Notes under the pieces: model-generated
Told to the model about the DNA's origin: nothing
The model's input: only the letters and a program-made list of their open reading frames with translations
Database searches by the model: none
Shown: one piece after another, positions 1 through 9,858 of the stretch
Position numbering within the stretch: position 1 is the first letter of the stretch
How the letters are laid out: each line of letters begins with the position of its first letter
Program-made: the position numbers and the translations under genes
Source of the DNA: Neisseria mucosa
Lineage (GTDB): Bacteria; Pseudomonadota; Gammaproteobacteria; Burkholderiales; Neisseriaceae
Length of the DNA: 64,000 bases
Reading direction: 5' to 3'
NCBI RefSeq assembly: GCF_013267835.1
Contig: NZ_CP053939.1
Coordinates: 682,001-746,000 of the forward strand

Positions 1-3000
1 GAGCGGATAAGTTTGGGTCACTTTGTTTTGACCGTCCACATATTGCAGCGCAATACCCAAATCGGCAGAAATATTGCCGCCGTGAAGCGCGAAGTCGGCG
101 CGGCCTTCGCCGTGGCTGACGACGACGGGCAGGCTGGAGCCTTGCATTTCGTTCAGGATCAGGGAAGCTGATTGGGGGACGTGAACCATACTCAGGCGCG
201 CTTCGAACTGTTCGCTCAGGTTGCGTTTGAACTTCGGCCAGCCTGCCGTGCCGGGGATGATTTCGGCAAGGTTGCTGACCATTTGACAGCCGTTGCACAC
301 GCCCAATGTCAGCGTGTTCGGATCGGCAAAGAAGGCGGCAAATTGGTCGCGCAGAGCAGGGTGGAACAGAATCGATTTCGCCCAGCCTTCGCCTGCGCCG
401 AGTACGTCGCCGTAGCTGAAGCCGCCGCACGCCGCCAGCATTTTGAAGTCGGCAAGGTGGACGCGGCCTGCCATCAGGTCGGACATATGCACGTCGTAGG
501 CATCGAATCCGGCGCGGGTAAACGCGGCGGCCATTTCGATTTGTCCGTTTACACCCTGTTCGCGCAGGATGGCGATTTTGGGTTTCGCGCCGCTGTTGAT
601 AAACGGCGCGGCGATGTCTTCTTTTACGTCGAATTTCACGTCGGCAAACAATGCGCTGCGTTCGTTGTCGCCAATCAGGGCAAACTCGCTGTCGGCGCAG
701 GCAGGGTTGTCGCGCAGGCGTTGGATGGCGTGGCTGGTTTCCTGCCATGCGCGTTGCAGGTCGGTAAGGGATTGATTGAAAATTTCTTCTCCTGCATTGA
801 TGACCATATGGCCGCTGTCGGTAAACTCTCCCAAATGGTGCAGTGTGAGATTCAGTTTCTCGCACAAATTAGAAATATATTCGTGGTCGGCAGCGTGAAC
901 AGCAATAACGGCTCCTAATTCTTCATTAAACAGGGTAGTTAGGACAAATTTTTGCCATTCTTGAGGCGAGTAATACTCGTTTTGAACGTTAATATTTTTA
1001 CTTACCATTGTCAGCAGGTCGAGATTCATGCCACGGCGAGAAGCAAATGCCATTTCTGCCAGAGTCACAAACAAACCGCCGTCGCTGCGGTCGTGGTAGG
1101 CCAGCAACTTATCTTCTTGAACGAGTTGCTGAATTAACTGATAAAATGCTTTCAGACGGCCTGCATCAATATCAGGTGCTTCGCCGCCGCTTCGGTTATA
1201 CACTTGAGCCAGTGCAGAACCACCCATACGGCACTTGTTGTTGCCTAAGTCAATCATCAGCAGAATAGCGAACGAATTGGCATTGTCTTTTAATACGGGT
1301 GTAACAGTCTTGCGTACGTCTTCCACTGGCGCGAACGCAGAAATAATTAGGCTCAACGGCGAAACGACGGATTTTTTCTCTTCGCCGTCCTGCCACACGG
1401 TTTTCATCGACAGGCTGTCTTTGCCTACGGGAATGCTCAAATCCAATGCCTGACAGGCTTTGGAAACCGCTTCGACGGTGCGGTAGAGTTTTTCGTCTTC
1501 GCCCTCATTGCCGCACGCCGCCATCCAGTTGGCGGAAAGTTTGATGTTGCCGATGTCGCCGATGTTGACCGCCGCGATGTTGGTGATAGCTTCGCCGACA
1601 CACATTCTGCCTGAAGCAGGTGCGTCAAACAGGGCGACGGTCGGTTTTTCGCCCATAGACATCGCTTCGCCGCGATAGGTGTTGAAGCCCATCATGGTAA
1701 CGGCGCAGTCGGCTACGGGCGTTTGGTATTTGCCGACCATTTGGTCGCGGTGGGTCATGCCGCCGACGCTGCGGTCGCCGATGGTAATCAGGAAGTTTTT
1801 AGCGGCTACGGTAGGCAGGCGCAAAACGCGGTAGGCGGCTTCGGTAATGTCGATATCGCCGGCGTTAAACGGTTTTTCAGACGGCGTAACTGTTTTGTCG
1901 GTGCGCGTGGTTTTGGGCGGTTTGCCGAGCAAAACGTTCAACGGTAAATCGACAGGATTGTTGGAGAACAAATCGTCGCGTACCTTCAAATGACCGTCGT
2001 CGGTCGCCGTGCCGACTACGGCAAACGGGCAGCGTTCGCGTTCGCAGATGGCGCGGAAGGTGTCCAAATCTTTTTCCAAAATCGATAACACATAACGCTC
2101 TTGCGATTCGTTACACCAAATCTGCAATGGACTGAGGCCGTGTTCTTCCAGCGGCACTTCGCGCAGCTTGAATACCGCACCGCGTCCGGCATCGTTGACC
2201 AATTCGGGGAAGGCGTTGGACAGACCGCCCGCGCCGACGTCGTGGATAGAGATAATCGGGTTTTTGTCGCCGAGCTGCCAGCAGCGGTCGATGACTTCTT
2301 GCGCGCGGCGTTCGATTTCGGGGTTGCCGCGTTGTACGGAGTTGAAGTCCAAAGACGCGTCATTTGTACCGGTGTTCATTGAAGAAGCCGCGCCGCCGCC
2401 CAAGCCGATGAGCATGCCCGGGCCGCCTAGTTGGATCAGCAAGGCGCCTTCGGGGATTTCGTCTTTGTGTGTTTGTTGTGCCTGAATGCTGCCCAAGCCA
2501 CCAGCAATCATAATCGGTTTGTGATAGCCGCGGACTTGGCCGTCAAATTTTTCTTCAAAGGTGCGGAAGTAGCCCAAGAGGTTCGGGCGGCCGAATTCGT
2601 TGTTGAACGCTGCGCCGCCGATCGGGCCTTCGATCATGATGTCTAAAGGGGAAGCAATATGGCCGGGTTTGCCGTAGGCTTGTTCCCAAGGCTGCTCCAG
2701 GCCCGGGATATTCAGGTTGGAGACGGTAAAGCCAGTCAAGCCTGCTTTCGGACGTGAGCCTTTGCCCGTTGCGCCTTCATCACGGATTTCACCGCCTGCA
2801 CCCGTTGCCGCGCCCGCAAACGGCGCGATGGCGGTCGGGTGGTTGTGCGTTTCCACTTTCATGATGATATGGGTATCTTCTTCGTGGAAACGATAGCCTT
2901 GGTTTTCCGCCGCATTCGGATAGAAACGCTCGATTTTCGCGCCTTCGATTACGGACGAATTGTCTTTATAGGCAACGACTGTGCCTTCGGGATGCGCGTT

Positions 3001-3744
3001 GTGCGTGTCGCGAATCATGCCGAAGAGCGATTTCGGTTGTTTTTCGCCGTTGAGGATGAAGTCGGCGTTGAAGATTTTGTGGCGGCAGTGTTCGCTGTTT
3101 GCCTGAGCGAACATCATCAATTCAACATCGGACGGATTACGGTTTAAAGCCTGATAGTTTTCAACCAGATAATCGATTTCGTCGGCTGAAAGCGCCAAAC
3201 CCATTTCGGTATTGGCTTTGACCAATGCCTCTTTACCGCCGCCCAATACATCTACGCTGGAGAAGGTTTCCGATTGGATGTGGTGGAACAGTTGCGCCGC
3301 TGCATCGATGTCGGTCAACACGCTTTCGGTCATGCGGTCGTGCAACAGGGCTGCCCATTGTTGTTTTTGCCCGTCGGTAAGCGCACCTTCCAACCATACG
3401 GCCATGCCGCGTTCGATGCGCTCAATGCCTTCCAAACCACAGTTTTCGGCGATATTGGTTGCTTTGGAAGCCCAAGGCGAAATGGTACCCAAACGGGGTG
3501 TTACCAAAAATAAATGCAAGCCCTCGCGCGCTTTGGGCGTTTGTTCAACGCTTTGCGCCGCCAGTAAGGCTTGCAGTTTTTCGACTGTCGCGGCATCAAG
3601 TGCTTTTTCGCTACCGACAAAATACCAAAATTCGCTGCTTAATTTGACTTCGGGCAGGCCGAGTGCGGCTGCTTTTTGAAAGAGTTTTTCAACACGGAAA
3701 TCGGAAAGGGCGGTTACACCGCGCAAGGGCAGAACAACAGACAT
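1..3744 (-). CDS. purL: Phosphoribosylformylglycinamidine synthase (FGAM synthase), C-terminus outside window
   Basis: Large single-chain PurL that converts FGAR plus glutamine and ATP to FGAM in cytosolic de novo purine synthesis. The reading frame is open from the ATG at 3744 to the window edge (1248 codons seen; the family is about 1300 residues, so roughly the last 70 are missing). The start reads [16 protein letters not shown]. Near 278-310 the frame reads GVCNGCQMV, the glutaminase nucleophile-cysteine motif, and near 104-125 it reads SHGEG; the final catalytic His/Glu pair of the glutaminase lies off the window. A perfect TATAAT on the minus strand sits about 37 bp upstream of the start. 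It is the last gene of the minus-strand series and is separated from rep by a DUS hairpin, so it is probably transcribed on its own. purM, another gene of the pathway, is at 47.5 kb. Confidence 0.95.
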   Translation of the reverse strand, partial: MSVVLPLRGVTALSDFRVEKLFQKAAALGLPEVKLSSEFWYFVGSEKALDAATVEKLQALLAAQSVEQTPKAREGLHLFLVTPRLGTISPWASKATNIAENCGLEGIERIERGMAVWLEGALTDGQKQQWAALLHDRMTESVLTDIDAAAQLFHHIQSETFSSVDVLGGGKEALVKANTEMGLALSADEIDYLVENYQALNRNPSDVELMMFAQANSEHCRHKIFNADFILNGEKQPKSLFGMIRDTHNAHPEGTVVAYKDNSSVIEGAKIERFYPNAAENQGYRFHEEDTHIIMKVETHNHPTAIAPFAGAATGAGGEIRDEGATGKGSRPKAGLTGFTVSNLNIPGLEQPWEQAYGKPGHIASPLDIMIEGPIGGAAFNNEFGRPNLLGYFRTFEEKFDGQVRGYHKPIMIAGGLGSIQAQQTHKDEIPEGALLIQLGGPGMLIGLGGGAASSMNTGTNDASLDFNSVQRGNPEIERRAQEVIDRCWQLGDKNPIISIHDVGAGGLSNAFPELVNDAGRGAVFKLREVPLEEHGLSPLQIWCNESQERYVLSILEKDLDTFRAICERERCPFAVVGTATDDGHLKVRDDLFSNNPVDLPLNVLLGKPPKTTRTDKTVTPSEKPFNAGDIDITEAAYRVLRLPTVAAKNFLITIGDRSVGGMTHRDQMVGKYQTPVADCAVTMMGFNTYRGEAMSMGEKPTVALFDAPASGRMCVGEAITNIAAVNIGDIGNIKLSANWMAACGNEGEDEKLYRTVEAVSKACQALDLSIPVGKDSLSMKTVWQDGEEKKSVVSPLSLIISAFAPVEDVRKTVTPVLKDNANSFAILLMIDLGNNKCRMGGSALAQVYNRSGGEAPDIDAGRLKAFYQLIQQLVQEDKLLAYHDRSDGGLFVTLAEMAFASRRGMNLDLLTMVSKNINVQNEYYSPQEWQKFVLTTLFNEELGAVIAVHAADHEYISNLCEKLNLTLHHLGEFTDSGHMVINAGEEIFNQSLTDLQRAWQETSHAIQRLRDNPACADSEFALIGDNERSALFADVKFDVKEDIAAPFINSGAKPKIAILREQGVNGQIEMAAAFTRAGFDAYDVHMSDLMAGRVHLADFKMLAACGGFSYGDVLGAGEGWAKSILFHPALRDQFAAFFADPNTLTLGVCNGCQMVSNLAEIIPGTAGWPKFKRNLSEQFEARLSMVHVPQSASLILNEMQGSSLPVVVSHGEGRADFALHGGNISADLGIALQYVDGQNKVTQTYPL

Positions 3745-4013
3745 GGATTCAGCTCACAAAATGCAGTTGGGGAATCCATTATTATACCTGAAAAATGCGA
3801 TTTTGCTTGTGAATTTATACTTGAAATGTTGACAATTTTTACTTGTGAACAGAAGGCGGAAGAAGCCGTCTTTCCTTCCTTTTGTTTATTTTATATCTGA
3901 TTATTCAGTTATTTTTATTTATTTTTGAAGGATTGGGCGAAATGGGGTCGGATAGGTGCGACGACATAAAGTGAGGATTATTGGATGGTTGTTTGTGATT
4001 TTTTGCTGACAAT
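3745..4013. other. purL upstream region
   Basis: Non-coding AT-rich DNA between purL and the rep terminator. Apart from the purL -10 box I see no gene, repeat or RNA in it. Confidence 0.6.
3781..3786 (-). promoter_or_regulatory. Probable purL -10 box
   Basis: ATTATA on the plus strand reads TATAAT on the minus strand and would place transcription start about 30 nt before the purL ATG. No good -35 hexamer is visible at 16-18 bp, so this rests on the -10 match and position only. Confidence 0.4.
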
Positions 4014-4047
4014 AAGGCCGTCTGAAACCTTGTTTTCAGACGGCCTT
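4014..4047 (-). terminator. DUS-pair terminator after rep
   Basis: Inverted AAGGCCGTCTGAAA / TTTCAGACGGCCTT with a 6-nt loop, just after the rep stop codon. Inverted neisserial uptake sequences at gene ends commonly double as Rho-independent terminators. Confidence 0.75.
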
Positions 4048-4050
4048 GCG

Positions 4051-6051
4051 TTATCCTTTCTTTTTATTCCCCAGCATATCCAACAAGCCTGCTAAGTTAC
4101 TTTTTCCTTCTTCCTTGCTCACAATCGGATCGCCGCCTTTGCGTCCTAGGATTTTGATGTCTTCCTGCGGCATTTCGTCTATGAAGCGGCTCGGCTCGGG
4201 GAACTGCCATGTGCCTTGTTTTTTGCGTTTAAGGCAGTGTGTCAGCGTAAGTTGGCGTTTGGCGCGGGTAATGCCGACGTACATCAGACGACGTTCTTCT
4301 TCGACATTGTCTTCTTCTATGCTGTCGTTGTGTGGTAGGATGCCCTCTTCGCAACCGACGAGGAAGACGTAGGGGTATTCCAAGCCTTTGGAAGCGTGCA
4401 GGGTGGAGAGTTTGACGGCATCGACTTCTTCTTCACCTTTACCTTCCAAAAGCGTCATCAGAGCGATGGTTTGGGCAAGCTCGATGATGTTTTTGCCGTC
4501 CTGCTCACCTTTGTGTTCCAGCCAGCCGGTCAGGTCGGTAACGTTACGCCATTTGATTTCGCCTGCTTTGCCTTCCTCATTGGCTAGCAAGTGGTTTTCG
4601 TAGTCGATTTCTCTCAGCAGGTTATGGATAAGTTCGCCTGCTTCGCTGATTTCGGCTTTGGCGCGGTAGCTTTCAATCATATCCATGAAGGCTTGCAGGT
4701 GTTGGCGGTTAGTATGGTTCAACAGGGCAAGCGCTTCTTCGGTTTGCGCGGCTTCATACAGGCTGCATTCGTGTTCGTGCGCGTAGGTGTTGAGTTTGCC
4801 TAGTGTGACGTCGCCGATGCCGCGTTTGGGCGTGGTGACGGCGCGCAGGAAGGCGGGATCGTCGTTGGGGTTGGCAAGCAGGCGCAAGTAGGACAAAACG
4901 TCTTTGATTTCGGCTTTGTCGAAAAAACTTTGTCCGCCGGAGAGCTGGTAGGGAATGCGTGCGCTGCGCAAGGCTTCTTCAAAAATCCGAGCCTGATGGT
5001 TGCCGCGGTATAACACGGCGAAATCGGCGTATTGGGTTTTATCGCCGCCGACCAGCTTTTGCTTGACGATTTGGCTGACAACCCAGTCGGCTTCGTGCTG
5101 CTCGCTTTGGCAGGCAACGACTTTAACGATTTCGCCTTCGCCGAACTGCGACCAAAGTTTTTTGGTAAAGAGTTTGGGGTTGTTTTCGATGACTTTATTG
5201 GCGATTTTGAGAATCCGCGCGGTGGAGCGGTAGTTTTGCTCCAGCTTGATGACCTTCATCTGCGGATAGTCTTCCTGCATTTTGCGCAGGTTTTCCATGT
5301 TTGCACCGCGCCATGCGTAGATGGACTGGTCGTCGTCGCCGACGGCGGTAAACATGCCTTCCGCGCCGGTCAGAAGCTTCATCAGGGTGAATTGGCAGGT
5401 ATTGGTGTCCTGACATTCGTCAACCAACAGATAACGCAGCCGCCGCTGCCATTTGTTGCGCACTTCGCTGTTTTGCTGCAACAGTACGGCGGGCAGGCGG
5501 ATTAAGTCGTCGAAGTCCACTGCCTGATAGCTTTGCAGGGTTTCCTGATAACTGGCATAGACACGCGCTGTTTGCTGTTCCCACGCATTAGAGGCCGTCT
5601 GAACTGCTTCTTCAGGCGTTTTTAAATCGTTTTTCCAAAGGGAAATTTGGTGTTGCGCTTTGAATATGGCTTCTTTGCCCGTACCGCCCAAAAGTTCGCC
5701 GATGATTTTCGCGCTGTCGGTGGAATCGAGGATGGAGAAGTTTTTTTTGTAACCGATATGGTTCGCCTCTTCGCGCAGAATTTTCATGCCCAAAGAGTGG
5801 AAGGTACAAATTGTCAGCCCGCGCATTTGCGATTTGGGCAGCATTTTTGCAACGCGTTCCTGCATTTCCGTGGCGGCTTTATTGGTAAAGGTAATCGCGG
5901 CAACGGTATGCGGCAGATAGCCGACGTTGACAATCAAATGTTTGATTTTTTGCGTAATCACGCCGGTTTTACCGCTGCCTGCGCCGGCAAGGACGAGCAG
6001 GGGGCCGCCAAGATATTGGACTGCGGCTTGCTGTTGGGGGTTGAGTTTCAT
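4051..6051 (-). CDS. rep: ATP-dependent DNA helicase Rep (UvrD/Rep superfamily 1A)
   Basis: A 666-residue SF1A helicase, the usual length for Rep. It unwinds DNA 3' to 5' and in relatives helps replication forks past protein blocks. The N-terminus reads MKLNPQQQAAV with the Walker A AGAGSGKT at residues 22-29; DDDQSIYAWRGA (motif III region), the QNYRS motif IV, LSTLHASKGLEY (motif V) and VGITRAK (motif VI) follow in order. The QQQAAV start favours Rep over UvrD. An AG-DUS occurs inside the coding region near 5590. It lies between two DUS-pair hairpins (6092-6122 upstream, 4014-4047 downstream) and so is probably monocistronic. Confidence 0.93.
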   Translation of the reverse strand: MKLNPQQQAAVQYLGGPLLVLAGAGSGKTGVITQKIKHLIVNVGYLPHTVAAITFTNKAATEMQERVAKMLPKSQMRGLTICTFHSLGMKILREEANHIGYKKNFSILDSTDSAKIIGELLGGTGKEAIFKAQHQISLWKNDLKTPEEAVQTASNAWEQQTARVYASYQETLQSYQAVDFDDLIRLPAVLLQQNSEVRNKWQRRLRYLLVDECQDTNTCQFTLMKLLTGAEGMFTAVGDDDQSIYAWRGANMENLRKMQEDYPQMKVIKLEQNYRSTARILKIANKVIENNPKLFTKKLWSQFGEGEIVKVVACQSEQHEADWVVSQIVKQKLVGGDKTQYADFAVLYRGNHQARIFEEALRSARIPYQLSGGQSFFDKAEIKDVLSYLRLLANPNDDPAFLRAVTTPKRGIGDVTLGKLNTYAHEHECSLYEAAQTEEALALLNHTNRQHLQAFMDMIESYRAKAEISEAGELIHNLLREIDYENHLLANEEGKAGEIKWRNVTDLTGWLEHKGEQDGKNIIELAQTIALMTLLEGKGEEEVDAVKLSTLHASKGLEYPYVFLVGCEEGILPHNDSIEEDNVEEERRLMYVGITRAKRQLTLTHCLKRKKQGTWQFPEPSRFIDEMPQEDIKILGRKGGDPIVSKEEGKSNLAGLLDMLGNKKKG

Positions 6052-6091
6052 TGAAGGGGGAAGACGGGTAATGTGGGGAACAATTATACAA

Positions 6092-6122
6092 CAAGGCCGT
6101 CTGAAATTTTCAGACGGCCTTG
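6092..6122 (-). terminator. DUS-pair terminator after pyrD
   Basis: Almost perfect palindrome of two AG-DUS (CAAGGCCGTCTGAAA / TTTCAGACGGCCTTG) directly after the pyrD stop and before the rep start. Confidence 0.75.
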
Positions 6123-6142
6123 GGCGTTTTTTAGCTTAAACC

Positions 6143-7078
6143 TTATGCCAAATATTTCAATTTGCCTTTGAAGTCTTCCAGTTTTTCGTAGCCTTTTTGC
6201 GCCATGATGGCTTTTAATTCAAGGGAAATCCGTTCAAAAATACCTACGCCTTGCTGGTGTAGCGCCGTGCCGATCTGCACCATGCTTGCGCCGCACAAGA
6301 TGTGTTCAAACGCATCACGACCGCTGTAAACGCCGCCCGTTCCGATGATTTGTATAGATGGATCCAGTCTTTGATAGAATGCGTGGACATTGGCAAGCGC
6401 GGTCGGTTTGATGTATTGGCCGCCTATGCCGCCGAAGCCGTTTTTCGGGCGGATGACGACGGATTCGTCTTCGATATATATGCCGTTGCCGATGGAGTTG
6501 ACACAGTTGACGAATTTTAAGGGATGACGGTTGAACACTTCCGCTGCTTGATCGAAATGGACGATGTCAAAATACGGCGGCAGTTTAATGCCCAAAGGCT
6601 TGTCGAAGTAGCCGAAGGCTTCGCTCAAAATCCGCTCGGTGGTTTCAAAATCATAGGCGATTTGCGGTTTACCGGGGACGTTTGGGCAGGAAAGATTGAG
6701 TTCGGTAATGCCGTTGAACCCGCTGTTTTGCACTTTTTTTAACAACATATGCGTTTCATCGGGCGACATACCGACCAGCGAGAGGAAAAAAGCCCTTTTG
6801 GGATGCACCTCTTGAAGGGTAAGCAGGTAATCCAGATAGTAATCAATGCCTTGGTTTGGCAAGCCCATCGAATTGATGCTGCCGAGAGGCACGTCCCGAT
6901 AACGCGGCTCGGGGTTGCCTTGACGAGGGGTAAGCGTTGCGGTTTTGGTAACGAAAGTGCCTGCCGAAGACTGTCTGACCGCTTCCAATTCCTCAACGGT
7001 CATACACGACACACCAGCCGCATTCATCAGGCAGTTGTCAAAGGAAAAACCGGCGATTTGGGTTTTCAACGATACCAT
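6143..7078 (-). CDS. pyrD: Dihydroorotate dehydrogenase, class 1A (fumarate-type)
   Basis: Oxidises dihydroorotate to orotate in pyrimidine synthesis. The 311-residue FMN barrel has no N-terminal membrane extension, unlike the quinone-linked class 2 enzymes usual in Gram-negative bacteria. The active-site base is a cysteine, C131 in [12 protein letters not shown], as in class 1 enzymes; class 2 has Ser. SINSMGLPN near residue 68, KLPPYFD, and [16 protein letters not shown] near the C-terminus match, from memory, Lactococcus/Streptococcus PyrDA and trypanosomal class 1A enzymes, which are soluble homodimers using fumarate. There is no adjacent pyrK-type electron-transfer gene, which supports 1A over 1B. 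It is bounded by DUS hairpins and is a likely lateral acquisition. Confidence 0.9.
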   Translation of the reverse strand: MVSLKTQIAGFSFDNCLMNAAGVSCMTVEELEAVRQSSAGTFVTKTATLTPRQGNPEPRYRDVPLGSINSMGLPNQGIDYYLDYLLTLQEVHPKRAFFLSLVGMSPDETHMLLKKVQNSGFNGITELNLSCPNVPGKPQIAYDFETTERILSEAFGYFDKPLGIKLPPYFDIVHFDQAAEVFNRHPLKFVNCVNSIGNGIYIEDESVVIRPKNGFGGIGGQYIKPTALANVHAFYQRLDPSIQIIGTGGVYSGRDAFEHILCGASMVQIGTALHQQGVGIFERISLELKAIMAQKGYEKLEDFKGKLKYLA

Positions 7079-7201
7079 CTCCTGCTCCTTTTCTCTGTAA
7101 AATCAAATTGTTTGACAAGCGTAACATGAAGAGGCAGAACGATTTTTAACAAACATCAAATGACAAAGCATGTAGGCGGATGTTGTTTTCAATATTGAAA
7201 A

Positions 7202-7242
7202 AAGGCCGTCTGAAAAACTCAAACGGTCTTTCAGACGGCCTT
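7202..7242 (-). terminator. DUS-pair terminator after argD
   Basis: AAGGCCGTCTGAAA (7202-7215) and TTTCAGACGGCCTT (7229-7242) with a 13-nt loop, downstream of argD. Confidence 0.7.
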
Positions 7243-7282
7243 CGCTAAGCTGTCGGCTGATTTGGCTATTGGGTTTTGAAAA

Positions 7283-8464
7283 TCAGGCCAACCATTCGTT
7301 CAAAGCCGCTTCAAAACGTTTCAAGCCTTCGGCCAGGTCTTCGTCGTTCAGCAGCAGGCTGGGAGCGAAACGCACCACATTGGCTCCGGCAACCAGTACC
7401 ATCAGGCCGTGTTTCAAGGCAGCGGCGGTAATTTCCGATGCCTTGCCTGCGTATTTGTCTGTCAACACGCAGCCGAGCAGCAAACCCATGCCGCGGACTT
7501 CTTTAAATACGCCGGTTTTTACGCCTATTTCACGCAAGGCCGTCTGAAGTTTTTGGCCTTGTTGTTCAACGTGTGCCAATGTTTCGGGCGCATTGATGAT
7601 GTCAAACGCACGGCTGCCGACCGCGCATGCCATCGGATTGCCACCAAAGGTCGAGCCATGCGTTCCGGGGCCGAAGGTTGGGGCGATTTTATCGGTGGTC
7701 AGTATCGCGCCAATCGGGAAACCGCAACCTAAGGCTTTGGCGGAGCTGATGATGTCGGGTGTGATGCCGTAATGCTCGTAGGCAAACAGTTTACCCGTAT
7801 GACCCATGCCGGTTTGCACTTCGTCCAAAATCAGCAAGGCGCCGTGTTCGTCGCACAAACGGCGCGCGGCTTGCAGGTATTCTTGGGTGGCAGGCAGGAT
7901 GCCGCTTTCACCTTGAATCGGCTCGATAATCACGGCGCAGGTTTTGTCGCCGACGGCGGCTTCCAATGCGGCAATATCATTAAATGGAACATGGGTAATA
8001 TCTGACGGCAGCGGCGCGTAGTCTTTGCTGTATTTGGGTTGGCCGCCGACGGATACGGTAAACAGGGTACGGCCGTGGAAGCTGTTGAGGCAGGAGATGA
8101 TTTCGGTTTTGTGTTCGCCAAAATGATCGCGACCGTATTTGCGCGCCAGTTTCAACGCGGCTTCATTGGCTTCTGCGCCGGAATTGCAGAAAAACACTTT
8201 ATCGGCAAAGGTGTTTTCGACCAGTTTTTTAGCTAATTCTTGCGCCGGTTGGGTGGTGTAGATATTAGAAATGTGCCAGAGTTTATGCGCCTGTTCGGCC
8301 AAGGCTGCGACTAAATCGGGATGGCAATGCCCCAGTGCGTTCACTGCAATACCGCCTGACAGGTCAATGTACTCTCGTCCTTCGGTATCCCAAACACGGC
8401 TGCCGAGAGCGCGTTCCGGAATCATGGGGGCGAATGAGAAATTGGGCGTCAGGTAGTTTTGCAT
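7283..8464 (-). CDS. argD: Acetylornithine / succinyl-DAP aminotransferase
   Basis: PLP-dependent class III aminotransferase of arginine synthesis (N-acetylornithine to the semialdehyde) that may also serve lysine synthesis. It has 393 residues, the family length. Visible signatures are FFCNSGAEANEAALKLAR, SFHGRT, LLILDEVQTGMGHTGKLFA and the PLP-lysine segment SSAKALGCGFPIGA, then GTHGSTFGGNPMAC. The start MQNYLTPNFSFAP is typical. No arginine-pathway gene is adjacent. It lies between DUS hairpins at 8538 and 7202 and is probably monocistronic. ArgD is preferred over ornithine or GABA aminotransferase on the GMGHTGK segment and length. Confidence 0.9.
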   Translation of the reverse strand: MQNYLTPNFSFAPMIPERALGSRVWDTEGREYIDLSGGIAVNALGHCHPDLVAALAEQAHKLWHISNIYTTQPAQELAKKLVENTFADKVFFCNSGAEANEAALKLARKYGRDHFGEHKTEIISCLNSFHGRTLFTVSVGGQPKYSKDYAPLPSDITHVPFNDIAALEAAVGDKTCAVIIEPIQGESGILPATQEYLQAARRLCDEHGALLILDEVQTGMGHTGKLFAYEHYGITPDIISSAKALGCGFPIGAILTTDKIAPTFGPGTHGSTFGGNPMACAVGSRAFDIINAPETLAHVEQQGQKLQTALREIGVKTGVFKEVRGMGLLLGCVLTDKYAGKASEITAAALKHGLMVLVAGANVVRFAPSLLLNDEDLAEGLKRFEAALNEWLA

Positions 8465-8537
8465 GTTCTTTTCCTTTTAATATTGTCAACAATTTCTTGA
8501 ATTATGCGCCTATTGGTTGAGAGATTCAATATGGTAA

Positions 8538-8573
8538 TCAGGCCGTCTGAAAACTGGCTTTCAGACGGCCTGA
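8538..8573 (-). terminator. DUS-pair terminator after rlmK-like gene
   Basis: TCAGGCCGTCTGAAA / TTTCAGACGGCCTGA, a perfect stem with a 6-nt loop immediately after the methyltransferase stop codon. Confidence 0.75.
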
Positions 8574-8576
8574 TGC

Positions 8577-9521
8577 TTATTTATGCTTGATTTCCCAGCA
8601 TTGATGGATTTTTTTGTTGCGGAAATCGTCGGGAACGGACTGCTTGGAAATATCTTTGACGGCATATTGTTCCGCGACCGAATCGTCCAACACAAAGCTG
8701 CGCAAGTTGTTGGAGAAATACAGAATGCCGTCTGAAGCGAGCAGGTTTATCGCGCCGTCGATCAGCTTTTTGTGGTCGCGCTGGATGTCGAGGATGTCGA
8801 GCATCTTTTTGCTGTTGGAAAAGCTGGGCGGATCCATAACGATCAGGTCGAACTTTTTGCCTTCGTCTGCGGCATTTTGAAGGTATTGGAACACATCGGC
8901 ACGGACGATTTTGTGTTGTTCGGGGTCGATGCCGTTGAGTTCAAAATTGCGTTTTGCCCACTCGAGATAAGTGTTGGATAAATCAACAGTTTCGCTGGAT
9001 ACCGCGCCGCCGGTTGCGGCATAGACGGTGAAGCTGCCTGTGTAGGAAAACAGGTTGAGGAAGCGTTTGTCCGCTGCGGTTTCGCCGACTTTTTTGCGCG
9101 TGTTGCGGTGGTCGAGGAAAAGGCCGGTATCGAGGTATTTGTCGAGGTTGACCCAAAACTTGCGGCCGTTTTCGGTAATGACGAAATCGTCGCCGGTTTT
9201 GCCGGTTTTCTCGTATTGCTGCAAACCTTTTTGACGTTCGCGGCGTTTGAGGTGGATTTGTTCGGGTGCAAAACCGGTCACAAAACCAATGGCTTCCAAT
9301 ACATCGGCAAGCCATGCTTCGTATTCTTCGGGCTGCATCAGCCAGCCGGTATCGTATTCCTGAAGGTGGATTTGGTCGCCGTAAACATCGACGGCAAAGG
9401 GAAATTGGGGAATATCGCGGTCGTAAATGCGCCAGGCTTCAATATTGTTGCGTTTGGCCCATTTCATAAGATGTTTGATGTTTTTGCCCAAACGGTTGGC
9501 AAATGGGGTAATGTCGGTCAT
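8577..9521 (-). CDS. SAM-dependent 23S rRNA methyltransferase, RlmK-type (stand-alone)
   Basis: A 314-residue class I methyltransferase. The N-terminus FANRLGKNIKHLMKWAKRNNI, then WRIYDRDIPQFPFAVD, LQEYDTGW and GLFLDHRNTRKKV follow the order seen in the RlmK half of gamma-proteobacterial RlmKL, which makes m7G2069 in 23S rRNA. NLFSYTGSFTVYAA is the SAM-binding motif I and VMDPPSFSNSKKM the DPP catalytic-type motif IV. The RlmL (m2G2445) half and its THUMP domain are absent, so the protein is a free-standing RlmK. A DUS lies just before the ATG. Substrate assignment is by family resemblance; an RlmI-type m5C role is the main alternative. Confidence 0.78.
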   Translation of the reverse strand: MTDITPFANRLGKNIKHLMKWAKRNNIEAWRIYDRDIPQFPFAVDVYGDQIHLQEYDTGWLMQPEEYEAWLADVLEAIGFVTGFAPEQIHLKRRERQKGLQQYEKTGKTGDDFVITENGRKFWVNLDKYLDTGLFLDHRNTRKKVGETAADKRFLNLFSYTGSFTVYAATGGAVSSETVDLSNTYLEWAKRNFELNGIDPEQHKIVRADVFQYLQNAADEGKKFDLIVMDPPSFSNSKKMLDILDIQRDHKKLIDGAINLLASDGILYFSNNLRSFVLDDSVAEQYAVKDISKQSVPDDFRNKKIHQCWEIKHK

Positions 9522-9587
9522 GGTTTCAGACGGCCTGAATAAGTATTGGGAAGGGGTTGGATTTTAACGCACTTGATGCCTTTTTGC

Positions 9588-9616
9588 TTGACTGTTATCC
9601 ATAAAATCTATATTAT
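9588..9616 (+). promoter_or_regulatory. Sigma-70 promoter of rhlE
   Basis: TTGACT (9588-9593), a 17-bp spacer and TATTAT (9611-9616); only one mismatch to consensus in each hexamer. Transcription would start near 9623. Confidence 0.7.
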
Positions 9617-9720
9617 CCGCCGTTCGCCTTTTGATACGAAGCCATCGTCATCCAACCTAAACCGCCGTTTCGGGCGCGTTTCTTTTATTGCTTGCTTATT
9701 GGCAAAGCCTTTTCTGTGCA

Positions 9721-9764
9721 GGTTGTCGTCGATGTTAACCACAAGCAAGATGCTTGCGACAACC
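9721..9764 (+). promoter_or_regulatory. Structured element in rhlE leader
   Basis: GGTTGTCG (9721-9728) pairs with CGACAACC (9757-9764), enclosing a perfect hairpin CAAGCA/TGCTTG (9742-9756). It lies about 100 nt before the rhlE start. Cold-shock-type control or helicase autoregulation is possible but not shown. Confidence 0.4.
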
Positions 9765-9858
9765 CTGTAACTTCACATTTCCCGTATCGTTACTTTCCTT
9801 TGCTTCAGGTCGTCTGAAATTGTTCAGGCGTGCGCGTTGTTGTCTCTTTAGGATAGCC

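Larger units (their letters stand above)
9522..9858 (+). other. rhlE promoter and long 5' leader
   Basis: 337 bp without a gene. It holds the sigma-70 promoter at 9588-9616, about 235 nt of predicted untranslated leader, a nested stem-loop at 9721-9764 and a variant DUS (AGGTCGTCTGAA, 9807-9818). An open frame continues in frame upstream from 9754 but lacks family similarity and is treated as leader. Confidence 0.65.

Noticed and set aside
172..918. 248-codon plus-strand frame at the left edge
   Set aside because: Antisense to the PurL glutaminase region, where the GVCNGCQ motif is read on the minus strand.
9754..9858. Upstream extension of rhlE by 35 codons
   Set aside because: The extension has no family similarity and crosses a stem-loop and a DUS. 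The ATG at 9859 gives the standard DEAD-box N-terminus.
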